Assembly (NCBI GenBank): GCA_017960525.1
Contig: JAGCZA010000140.1
Coordinates: forward strand, 18,302 to 82,301
Direction: 5' to 3'
Origin: Prevotella sp.
GTDB lineage: Bacteria; Bacteroidota; Bacteroidia; Bacteroidales; Bacteroidaceae
DNA length: 64,000 nt
Part shown: one piece after another, positions 9,396-18,100 of the stretch
Layout of the letters: the number at the start of each line of letters is the position of its first letter
How positions within the stretch are numbered: the stretch's first letter is position 1
Translations under genes and position numbers: made by a program
The notes under the pieces: generated by a model
The model's input: only the letters and a program-made list of their open reading frames with translations
The model's database searches: none
What the model was told of the DNA's origin: nothing

Positions 9396-10208
9396 ATGGC
9401 CGAATACCAATTCATTGACACGCACACCCATCTGGACGGCGACGAATATGCTGCCGACTGCGACGAGGTGATTGCCCGCGCACAGGCCGCTGGGGTGGGA
9501 ACAATGCTCGTACCCGCCATCGACGTGGCATCGTCGGAGCGCATCCTGCAACTCTGCCAGCAGCATCCGGGCGTGCTCTTCCCTATGGTGGGACTGCATC
9601 CCGAAGAGGTGCGGGCCGACTGGCGCGAACAGTTGCAGACCCTGCGCCCATTGCTCAACGCCCACCGCTCACGGCTGTGTGCTATTGGCGAGGTGGGCCT
9701 CGACTTCTACTGGAGCCGCGAGTTCGAACAGGAGCAGTTGCTGGCCTTCGAGGAACAGGTGCGGTGGTCGGTCGAGACAGGCCTGCCGCTGATGATTCAC
9801 TGCCGCAAGGCACAAAACGAACTGGTGGCCATCATCAAGAAATATGCCGACCGACTGCCTGGCGGCGTGTTCCATTGTTTTACTGGAAACGCGCTGGAAG
9901 CCAAGCAGTTGCTCCAGTTCCCCCGCTTCGTGCTGGGCATTGGCGGTGTGCTCACGTTCAAGAAGTCGAACCTGCCCGAAACCCTCGTGGGCGGCGACCC
10001 GCAGCACCCTACGGTTCCGCTCGACCGCATCGTTTTAGAGACCGACTCGCCCTATATGGCCCCCGTGCCCTTGCGCGGCCAGCGCAACGAGCCTGCCTTC
10101 GTGGCCCACGTGCTACGCCGGCTGGCCGAATGTTACGGCGTGGACGAGGCGGAAATTGCCCGACAGACCAACGAAAATGTAAACCGTGTGTTCAATCTGA
10201 AAACATAA
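9396..10208 (+). CDS. TatD-family metal-dependent hydrolase (DNase)
   Basis: A 270-residue TIM-barrel hydrolase. Metal ligands are visible in FIDTHTHLDGDEY (HxH near residues 8-10), in GEVGLDFYW (Glu), in MIHCRKA (His), in FHCFTG (His) and in LETDSPYMAP (Asp). TatD enzymes are 3'-5' exonucleases or DNA-repair nucleases. Length and motifs are complete. The stop codon overlaps the aroB start by one base (TAATG), so the two genes are translationally coupled. Confidence 0.9.
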   Translation: MAEYQFIDTHTHLDGDEYAADCDEVIARAQAAGVGTMLVPAIDVASSERILQLCQQHPGVLFPMVGLHPEEVRADWREQLQTLRPLLNAHRSRLCAIGEVGLDFYWSREFEQEQLLAFEEQVRWSVETGLPLMIHCRKAQNELVAIIKKYADRLPGGVFHCFTGNALEAKQLLQFPRFVLGIGGVLTFKKSNLPETLVGGDPQHPTVPLDRIVLETDSPYMAPVPLRGQRNEPAFVAHVLRRLAECYGVDEAEIARQTNENVNRVFNLKT

Positions 10209-11260
10209 TGGAACGACAGAAAGTATTCATCGTAGAACGGCTGGAGACGCTGCTTTCCCAGGCCGTCAGCGCCGTCGGTGCCGACCGCACCTTCATCCTC
10301 ACCGACGAGACCACCCGCCGCCTGTGCCTGCCCCTGGTGCAGGGGCTGAAGTGCCTGGAGGGGGCCGAGGTCATCAGCATTGCCGCCGGCGACACCAACA
10401 AGTCGCTCGACAGCGTCAGCCACGTGTGGAGTGAACTGCAGCGCTTGGGGGCCACACGCCACTCGCTGCTGGTCAACCTGGGCGGAGGTATGGTGACCGA
10501 CCTGGGCGGCTTCGCAGCATCGACGTTCAAGCGCGGACTAGCCTACATCAACATCCCCACCACCCTGCTCTCTATGGTCGACGCCTCGGTGGGCGGCAAA
10601 ACGGGCATCAACTTCGGCGGACTGAAGAACGAGGTGGGCGTGTTCAGCGAGGCCCGCAGCGTGTTCCTCGACACGACTTTCCTGTCCACCCTCGACGCCG
10701 AGAATATGCTCTCCGGCTATGCCGAAATGCTCAAGCACGGCCTCATTTCGACCAGTGAGCACTGGGCCGAACTGCTCCGCTTCGACCCCGTGGAGGCCGA
10801 CGGCGCACAGTTGCGCATGCTCCTGGCCAAGAGCGTGGCCGTGAAGGAGCGCATCGTCGAGGAAGACCCCACCGAAAAGGGCATACGCAAGGCCCTGAAC
10901 CTGGGGCACACCGTGGGCCACGCCTTCGAGAGCCTCGCTCTGCAGCGCAAGCCCGTACTCCACGGCTATGCTGTGGCCTGGGGGCTGGTGTGCGAACTGT
11001 ACTTGAGCGTAGCAAAGACTGGCTTCCCCGTCGACAAAATGCGGCAGACCGTCCGTTTCATCTTCGACAACTACGGCCGTATGCCCATCACCTGCGACGA
11101 CTACCCCGCCCTGCTCGAACTGATGACCCACGACAAGAAAAACACCGCCGGCCGCATCAACTTCACCCTCCTCGGCGACATCGGCGACATCCGCATCGAC
11201 CAGACCGCCACACGCCAGGAAATAGAGGAATCACTCGACTTCTACCGCGAGGGCTGCTGA
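10208..11260 (+). CDS. aroB: 3-dehydroquinate synthase
   Basis: A 350-residue enzyme converting DAHP to 3-dehydroquinate in the shikimate pathway. The NAD-binding loop is LLVNLGGGMVTDLGGFAA; substrate and metal motifs include SVGGKTGINFGGLKNEVGVF, SGYAEMLKHGLI and LNLGHTVGHAFES. The ATG at 10208 is chosen because it overlaps the stop of the TatD gene and starts a protein of normal length. A longer open frame upstream is only a shadow inside the TatD gene. A strong 19-bp inverted repeat follows 14 bases after the stop. Confidence 0.95.
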   Translation: MERQKVFIVERLETLLSQAVSAVGADRTFILTDETTRRLCLPLVQGLKCLEGAEVISIAAGDTNKSLDSVSHVWSELQRLGATRHSLLVNLGGGMVTDLGGFAASTFKRGLAYINIPTTLLSMVDASVGGKTGINFGGLKNEVGVFSEARSVFLDTTFLSTLDAENMLSGYAEMLKHGLISTSEHWAELLRFDPVEADGAQLRMLLAKSVAVKERIVEEDPTEKGIRKALNLGHTVGHAFESLALQRKPVLHGYAVAWGLVCELYLSVAKTGFPVDKMRQTVRFIFDNYGRMPITCDDYPALLELMTHDKKNTAGRINFTLLGDIGDIRIDQTATRQEIEESLDFYREGC

Positions 11261-11274
11261 CCGCATCACGCAAA

Positions 11275-11323
11275 GATAGCTCGTCCGAATCGTCGATTTT
11301 TTACACGATTCGGACGAGCTATC
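11275..11323. terminator. Perfect 19-bp inverted repeat after aroB
   Basis: Arms at 11275-11293 and 11305-11323 are exact inverse complements (GATAGCTCGTCCGAATCGT and its complement) around an 11-base loop. On the + strand it could act as the aroB terminator, but the downstream side lacks a clean T run. Related pieces TGTCCGAAT (11334-11342) and TTCGGACGAA (11361-11370) follow, so it may be the edge of a repeat element rather than a simple terminator. Confidence 0.55.
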
Positions 11324-11387
11324 GTTTATTCTCTGTCCGAATCTCATTATTTTTTGCACTTTCGGACGAATAATATTTGCACAATCC

Positions 11388-11882
11388 AAAAACTATTTGT
11401 ACGGCGGCAACCTGACCGAAGTGCTGAAAAACCTGTGCAAATGTGACTTCATCCGCGAATATTCGGCTTACGGCAAAAAGGAGAAGTATGCCTTCGAGCA
11501 AGTTTGCCTCCATCATCTCATCCAAATCCGGGGAGCACTGAGCATCAAGGGCGTGCTTACGAATGTTTGCACATGGGCCTCGCCCAAGCAGACGGACAAG
11601 GACGGAACCGAATGGCCCGGCGTGCAGATAGACCTGTTGCTCTGCCGGGGCGACCACATTATTGATGTCTGTGAAATGAAATACTGTCAGGCGGAATTTG
11701 TGGTGACTGGGAAATATGCAGAACAGTTGCGAGAGAGGAACGCCGTTTTCACTCACTTCACAAAGACGAAAGACACCATCCACACGGTGCTGGTAACCAC
11801 TTACGGGCTGAAACAGAACAACTATTCTGACAGCATCTATTCCACAGTGACAATGGACGACCTATTCCAATTCGAGCGTTAG
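11388..11882 (+). pseudogene. Remnant of an AAA ATPase with C-terminal PD-(D/E)XK-like domain
   Basis: The frame encodes ~164 residues matching only the C-terminal part of a common Bacteroidetes ATP-binding family: a winged-helix-like piece (GGNLTEVLKNL, then CDFIREY), then a restriction-endonuclease-like domain (VQIDLLLCRGDHIIDVCEMKYC, read across the D...ExK positions). There is no ATG at the natural position; the first possible start is TTG at 11397. The P-loop half is absent. From memory of the family, about 40-50 residues are also missing between YGKKEK and YAFEQVCL. It is therefore read as a decayed fragment, though the surviving C-terminal frame is intact to its stop. Confidence 0.6.
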
Positions 11883-11895
11883 GCAGACCTGAAAA

Positions 11896-11954
11896 TCTGG
11901 ACGAACCAAACTCCTGGTTTGGACGAACCAAAGTCATAGTTTGGACGAACCAAA
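11896..11954. repeat. Three 22-bp palindromic tandem repeats
   Basis: Three units with 22-bp period share the core TTTGGACGAACCAAA (complement TTTGGTTCGTCCAAA), itself a TTTGG/CCAAA palindrome with a 5-base loop, separated by a 7-base variable spacer. The first unit is degenerate (TCTGG). The same core occurs five times at 45861-45963 in the opposite orientation. Confidence 0.85.
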
Positions 11955-12103
11955 TTTCTAACCACGAATTGCTTCATTAGTGAAATTAGTGGTGAACCAC
12001 GAATTGCACGAATTACACGAATAGCTGCGCAAAAGTATTGGCGGCAAGAGTCAACTGCTGTTGTTTTGAATGCGGTAGCGCCATTAGCGAAATTAGTGGT
12101 TAT
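11955..12103. repeat. Intergenic AATTCGTGG / AAATTAGTGGT short-repeat region
   Basis: No gene is seen. The stretch holds imperfect direct copies of TTAGTGAAATTAGTGGT and TTAGCGAAATTAGTGGT, plus CCACGAATTGC copies running into CACGAATTACACGAAT. Related AATTCGT runs occur at 41210-41235 and 42272-42302. Confidence 0.55.
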
Positions 12104-13534
12104 TTACTCCCAACATTCGAGCCTGTCTTCCAGTTCCGGCAACTGTCGGCGGTGGAAGACAGGCTCCTTGATGCCTTGGCGCTTCTGGCGGCGATAGTCG
12201 TCGAGCAGACGGAAGGCGTAGCGGCCCAACAGCACGATGGCCACAAGGTTGCAGGCGGTGAGGAATGCCATGAAGAAATCGACAATGCTCCACACCAACT
12301 CAAAACTGGCCAAGGCACCGAACATCACCATCACGCCTGCCGAACAAATGCGATAGACCGTCATCACCGTGGGGTTGGGCGTGATGAAACGGATGTTGGC
12401 CTCGCCGTAATAATAATTACCGATAATGCTGGAGAAGGCGAAGAGCAGGATGGCAATGGCTACGAACACAGGCCCTGCCGCCCCCACCTCACTCTGCAAA
12501 GCCGACTGCGTGAGGGCAATGCCGTTCAGTTCCGGCACTTGGTAAAGGCCGCTGATAAGAATGATGAATGCCGTGCAAGAGCAGACGAGCAATGTGTCGG
12601 TAAAGACGCCAAGCGCCTGGATGAGACCCTGCTTCACGGGGTGGCTCACGCTTGCCGTGGCCGCCACATTGGGTGCGCTGCCCTCGCCTGCCTCGTTGGA
12701 GAAGAGGCCACGCCTCACACCAATCATAATAGTGGCACCAAGTCCGCCACCAACCACTTGCTCCACACCAAAGGCATCAAGCACAATGACCTTCAGCACA
12801 TGCGGAATCAGTCCAATGTTCATCACAACGACCACAACGGCCAGCACCATATAGCCCAGAGCCATCACAGGCACCAGCACGGCGCTGACTTGGGCGATGC
12901 GCTGGATGCCACCAAAGACGATGAACAGAGCGACAGCAGCCAGCACAGCCCCCACCCACGCAGGCGACCAGCCGAAAGCCTCCTGCATGGCGCCGCAAAT
13001 GGTGTTGGCCTGGATGGAGTTATTGGAAAGGCCGAACTGACACGTGATGAGCACGGCAAACAGCACCGCCATCCACCGCTGGCGCAAGCCCCGCTGGATG
13101 TAGTAGGCAGGGCCGCCGATGAAAGAATCCTTGTGCTTCTGCTTAAATAACTGGGCCAGCGTCGACTCCACGAAAGCCGTGGCCGAGCCGACAAGGGCGA
13201 TGACCCACATCCAGAACACAGCACCCGGCCCGCCGATGGCAATGGCCGAGGCCACGCCAGCCAGATTGCCCGTGCCCACACGTGTGGCCACGCTGACGGC
13301 AAAAGCCTGAAACGACGAGATATGCTTTCGCCGGCCTTCACCCTGCTCCCTGACCTGCGACTCCACCGTGTCTACTGCCGAGTCGGCGAGCAGCCGCAGC
13401 ATCTCGCCCACCATTCGGAACTGCACAAAGCGTGTGCGCCACGTGAACCACAGCCCGCAACCCACCAATGCGAAGATGAGCACATAGCCCCACACCGCAT
13501 CGTTCACGGCAGTTATCAGCTCGTTCACCTCCAT
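12104..13534 (-). CDS. Sodium:alanine/glycine symporter (AGCS family)
   Basis: A 476-residue integral membrane protein with about ten to eleven hydrophobic segments, predicted to import alanine or glycine with Na+. Family motifs: GVASAIAIGGPGAVFWMWVIALVGSATAFVES with the preceding TRVGTGNLAG loop, KDSFIGGPAYYIQRG, and RRGLFSNEAGEGSAPNVAATA, the AGCS signature. The start follows the stop of ATPase A2 by seven bases, so it is the last gene of the leftward string headed by ATPase A1. Why a symporter should sit behind a surface-protein/ATPase unit is unclear. Confidence 0.93.
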   Translation of the reverse strand: MEVNELITAVNDAVWGYVLIFALVGCGLWFTWRTRFVQFRMVGEMLRLLADSAVDTVESQVREQGEGRRKHISSFQAFAVSVATRVGTGNLAGVASAIAIGGPGAVFWMWVIALVGSATAFVESTLAQLFKQKHKDSFIGGPAYYIQRGLRQRWMAVLFAVLITCQFGLSNNSIQANTICGAMQEAFGWSPAWVGAVLAAVALFIVFGGIQRIAQVSAVLVPVMALGYMVLAVVVVVMNIGLIPHVLKVIVLDAFGVEQVVGGGLGATIMIGVRRGLFSNEAGEGSAPNVAATASVSHPVKQGLIQALGVFTDTLLVCSCTAFIILISGLYQVPELNGIALTQSALQSEVGAAGPVFVAIAILLFAFSSIIGNYYYGEANIRFITPNPTVMTVYRICSAGVMVMFGALASFELVWSIVDFFMAFLTACNLVAIVLLGRYAFRLLDDYRRQKRQGIKEPVFHRRQLPELEDRLECWE

Positions 13535-13541
13535 CGTTCAA

Positions 13542-15149
13542 TCACATACCCCAGACCATAACGGGATGCCCCGCGTAGGACATAGAGCGGTGCCAGATGC
13601 GCTCGTCCCACGACAGCTGCCCGTCGCGGTTAAACACGACAAGGTGGCCTTCGTCCACGCTGCCCACGGTGTCCATATACTCGGAAGTCTGCTCCAGTCC
13701 CTTCTCTACGAGTGTGTCGAGGCCGTCCTTCAGGCGTTTGATTTTAAGCTCCAGAACGATGCGTTGCACAGGGCCACCGGGCTGGTCGGTCAGCGGCTTG
13801 CGGATGAGCAGGTCGGTGCGCTTGCGTCCGAGTCCATACTCACGGTCTATATAACCTCCACCGCTGACGATTCGCTGCAAGAAAGCCTGTAGCAGCAGCT
13901 GCGGTCCGGCCTCAGCATAGTCGAAGCGGCCTATCCAGGCATCGCTGTTCTCGCGGAAGAACTGCTGGAAGGCCTGCAGCAGCTTCTCCATGTCAATGCC
14001 GCCGTCCTCGCGCTGATACCATTGGGGCTGCTGCAACAGTTGCTGCTGTGTGCTGGCCGTAAGCTCACGGGGGATAATCTCGCGGTAGATGGCATTGCTG
14101 ATACGCAGGGGTTTGCCCCGCTCCTTGACCACCAGCCCCATGTCCTTTACGTACTGTATGTCTTCATCCGACATCTTTTTCTCATCAGGCTCCTCGCTGT
14201 TGGCCAGTATCGGCTCTATGACGCGCTTCACACGCGGCTCCGAGAGCTTGTCAATAAGGATGTCGATGTGGGTGTCGCGGCGGTATATGATGTTCTCAAT
14301 GGCCCGCTCAATCATCTCTTTCGTAATGAGCACCGACCGATTGCGGTTCTCGCGTATCTCCCAAGTTACTTCATAGCCCACCGCGTTCACTAACCATGGC
14401 TGTCCTTCCGTGGCTTGCCACAGCAGAGGGAAACAATCATCGCGGAACTGCTGGCCAGTCTCTTTGGTGTGCTGCATATACAGCTTATGCACTTCCTCTG
14501 GGGTGAAATTGCCTAAACGCAGTGATTTGCTCTTGATGTTGAACGCCGAGCCGCCGGTGACGATGTCCTTGCCACTGGTCTGGATGCGATAGTCGCGCAC
14601 ATCGCGCACACCGCAGAGGATGATGCTGTTGGGGAACGCCTGCGGACGACTCTCATAGCCGGAACGAATCTGCCGCAGCACACTGATGAGCGAGTCGCCC
14701 ACCAAGGCATCTATCTCGTCGATGAAGAGCACTATGGGCTTGGGCAGGGCCTGACTGAGACGCTGCAGGAACACAGTGAGCATGGAGTCGCTCTTCAGCT
14801 TGCGGGTAGACTCACGTATCTCCAATGGCAGATCCGACTGCAATAACTGCCGGAAGCGCTCGGCCAGGGTGTCACACGTTGACCCCACCACCTCTTCTAC
14901 TTTGTCCCTCGAAGCCTGGCCAGCCTCCACGTTGACATACACGGCGATGTAGTCACCTCGCTGGTTTAGCAAGTCGCGCAGGGCCAGCATACACGATGTC
15001 TTGCCCGTCTGCCGAGGGGCGTGCAGTACAAAATACTTCTGCTGACGGATGAGCATCAGCACGTCGTCAAGGTCGAACCGGCTCAGCGGGTCGATGGTGT
15101 AGTGGAGGTCGGGCTTCTGCGGTCCGGCGGTGTTGAAGAATCGTTCCAT
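13542..15149 (-). CDS. ATPase A2: AAA ATPase with C-terminal PD-(D/E)XK nuclease-like domain
   Basis: A 535-residue protein. Walker A is APRQTGKT (residues 44-51) and Walker B IVLFIDEID (139-147). A winged-helix-like segment follows, then a C-terminal domain with the PD-(D/E)XK pattern: RTDLLIRKP, then IVLELKIKR. No signal peptide, so cytoplasmic. It starts five bases after the stop of the 3552-residue gene and is followed at seven bases by the symporter. It is a close paralogue of ATPase A1 (27500-29122), colinear except for a divergent stretch at residues ~82-125. Function unknown; the family is expanded in Prevotella and Bacteroides, usually called AAA-ATPase-like. Confidence 0.85.
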   Translation of the reverse strand: MERFFNTAGPQKPDLHYTIDPLSRFDLDDVLMLIRQQKYFVLHAPRQTGKTSCMLALRDLLNQRGDYIAVYVNVEAGQASRDKVEEVVGSTCDTLAERFRQLLQSDLPLEIRESTRKLKSDSMLTVFLQRLSQALPKPIVLFIDEIDALVGDSLISVLRQIRSGYESRPQAFPNSIILCGVRDVRDYRIQTSGKDIVTGGSAFNIKSKSLRLGNFTPEEVHKLYMQHTKETGQQFRDDCFPLLWQATEGQPWLVNAVGYEVTWEIRENRNRSVLITKEMIERAIENIIYRRDTHIDILIDKLSEPRVKRVIEPILANSEEPDEKKMSDEDIQYVKDMGLVVKERGKPLRISNAIYREIIPRELTASTQQQLLQQPQWYQREDGGIDMEKLLQAFQQFFRENSDAWIGRFDYAEAGPQLLLQAFLQRIVSGGGYIDREYGLGRKRTDLLIRKPLTDQPGGPVQRIVLELKIKRLKDGLDTLVEKGLEQTSEYMDTVGSVDEGHLVVFNRDGQLSWDERIWHRSMSYAGHPVMVWGM

Positions 15150-15154
15150 ATTCT

Positions 15155-18100
15155 TTACTCACTTATTGAGACCCAGACAGATTCGGCAGTTCCGTCAGCA
15201 TTGTACAACTGATAACGAGATTCACCAGTTGTGGCGCTCTTGATGACGTAGTACTTCCTGCCTACCCATTCTTGGTATTGAGGATTGGTGAGCACCAAAA
15301 TCTGCATGTACTCCTTGTTGTCGCTGAAGGTCTCGACGTTGCCAGTAGCGATGGCGGTACCCGTGCTATACTGAGTGCCACCACTTGCTGCACCATACGA
15401 TGTGAACTTGTAGGTCGGACGGATGGCGACCCACAGTCCAGCAGATGTCAAAGTTCCATTTACGTCCTTCTGCAGTTCATACCTTGTACTGCCGTTTGCC
15501 GTTGCACTCTGATTGACATAGAACTTCTGGCCTACGAATTCCGGATAACTGCCGTTGGTCAAGATGACCACCTCAGACAGGCCGTTCTTTGTCTCGCCCG
15601 TGGTTCGTGCCAGACCCGAAGACCAGGCAGTACCATCATTTTCAGCACTATACGATGTGAAGCTGTAGGTCTTAGTGTTGTTGTTCTTGCCGATGACCAC
15701 ATCTGTGTTGCCAGTCACCTCTGCATTGTTACCAGCACCAAAGACATTGCCGCGAATATCGACACCCTCGACAGCAGCAAGCTCGTTGGCCTGCGTTACC
15801 AGCGTGATAGGCTCACCCGCCAATGTACCAACGTTCACATGCGGCGTACCGATGACCTCAGCCGCATTACCGCCGCCGTAGACGTTGTAGATGGCACCGA
15901 TGGTTCCTACTTCGTGGGCAGGAACATATACATCACGACCGTCTATTTTCTTGGTATACCGTTCCTTTCCTGCATTATTAGGATCAGCCTCTTTCGAATA
16001 ATTAGTGAACCGCTCATGTGATGTCTGTTCGCTATACCTACCCTTCACCACGTTGATGTTCAGCGTCGGGTCGGCCACCATCACAGCACCGGCACCATAG
16101 CCGCCGCCGAAGATATTGCCAATGCCCGTGAACGACTTCACGTTGACGACGGGAGAAGCGTATGGAGTTGCAGGGCCAGTACCGGCATCGCTGTCTGACA
16201 GACGAGGTTTCCAGACAGTCTTGCCGTTTTCCGTTACCTGCTTATAGCCATAGATGGAGTAGCCTGCCATGTTGCCGCCGCCGTAGAGCTCGCCGATGAT
16301 GACCGGCTTACAGCCTGTCTCCTCGATGTTCACGGTGATGGAGCCAGCCACACGACCGCCCTTGTTGTTGCCGCCAAACACCTGGCCGAAGGTGCCGTTG
16401 GTGATGTTAAGCACCACATTGTCCAGCACATCGGCATCCTCAGCACCGCCATAGACTTGATTCATACCTTTTATACACCTCATTATCAGCGTGGCCGTAC
16501 CGTCCATGTCGGCATTCTTACCGCCACCGTAAGCCTCGTCGACATTGAAGTCACAATAGCCTTCTTCGCCTTCGGCTACTGCTTCACCGTCGAGCAGGGC
16601 CACAGAAGCCACGCGCACGTTACCTTTCGAGTTGGATCCGCCATAGACGGCATGAACCGTACCGCCATAGATGTTCACTTGAGTCTTACCCGAGCCGTAA
16701 GCGTAGTTGGTCTCACGCTTCTCCTTGGTCGAGGCATCTTTGTCGGCACCTGCCGAGGAGTCAAACTCGAACACCTTGTACGGGTCGGCTGCTGTTCCAG
16801 AACCATGAGTAGAGGCATCATAGCCCGTTTCTCCTGTCGTAACATGGTAGGCGTAGCTACGGTAGCCCACGTTGGCACCAGGGTTCTGGTAGGTCTTGCC
16901 GTCGAGCGTATAGTTGTCGTAGCCGTTACCACCGCCGAAGACCGCGCCAATCTCGTAGGTGCCATAGACGGTGACATTCGTTTCCGGCGTAGAGGCAGCA
17001 TTGCCGCCGCCATAGACGCTCTGGATGCTGGTCAGGTTACACCCGTCGATGATGACGTTGGCCTTGGCCGTTGCCCTTGCCGTGGGATCGTCAGGATAGA
17101 AGGCCGCCAAGTTGCCGCCGCCATAGACGGCTTCCAGCTCGTAGGTATTAGTGTTCTTGGTGGGCTTTGCCTGTTCGGTGCCTCCACTCTTCGTCAACGT
17201 CTTATAGATATGCACAGTGACATCTTTCTGCGGACTTCCGTTCAGATTGTTACAGCCGAAGATGGTGCCCTTCACCACGCAGTCGCCGTAGGTGGAGGTA
17301 GTAGTGGTGGTTGCACTTTCTCCCTCACCCGTAGTTGTGGTAGTAGTTTCTGGTTTGTTCAGTTCCACCAGCACGGTGCCGTAGACCTTGGCCTCGACGG
17401 CAGTGACAGCATCCTTTGCCAGCCTTCCCAAGCCGCCACCATAGACATCGCCCTTCACGGTGCCGCCAGTGAGGTTGACATTGGTGGTGTTAGACTCAGA
17501 CTCACTGACGTTGCTGGTATTCGTGTCGGCCAATGCACCGCCGCCGTAGATGTCTTTGTATACTGTACCGCCCTTCATATTGACCGCCACGCTGCCTTTC
17601 ACCGTACCAGCCTCGCCACCGCCGAAGACTGAGCCTTTCACGTCGGCACCATTCTCGATGTTGATCACAGTATTCTTGACGTTAGCCAAATCAGCAGAAA
17701 CACCCTCGCTGCCACGTGCCGAGCCATAGACATTGCCATTGCCATTGCCGTCCATACCAATGATGCCGCCTTTGACATTGATTGTGGTTTTACCGGAATC
17801 GGTGTCGGAATCATCAGGAGAACCGCCCACCGAACCCATAGCACCGGCACCATAGACATTGCGCACTACATGACCTCCATAAATATTAATTGTGGTTTTT
17901 CCATACACGATACCGGCCAAGGGGTTGAAGGAGTCACCTCCGCCATCGTGGGTCTCTAAGGCATGATTCGAATAATACTTGTCAGTACCGCAACCGCCGC
18001 CATAGACATTGCCACGGTAGGGATAGGCTGCACCGCTGTAGGTCTTTCCGCCAGACGTAACGGTATAGCCGGCATCGCTATTCTCACATATGCCGATAGT

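Noticed and set aside
9677-10207. Upstream extension of the aroB frame into the TatD gene
   Set aside because: The extension is arginine/proline-rich shadow sequence; the overlapping TAATG start at 10208 gives a normal-length AroB.
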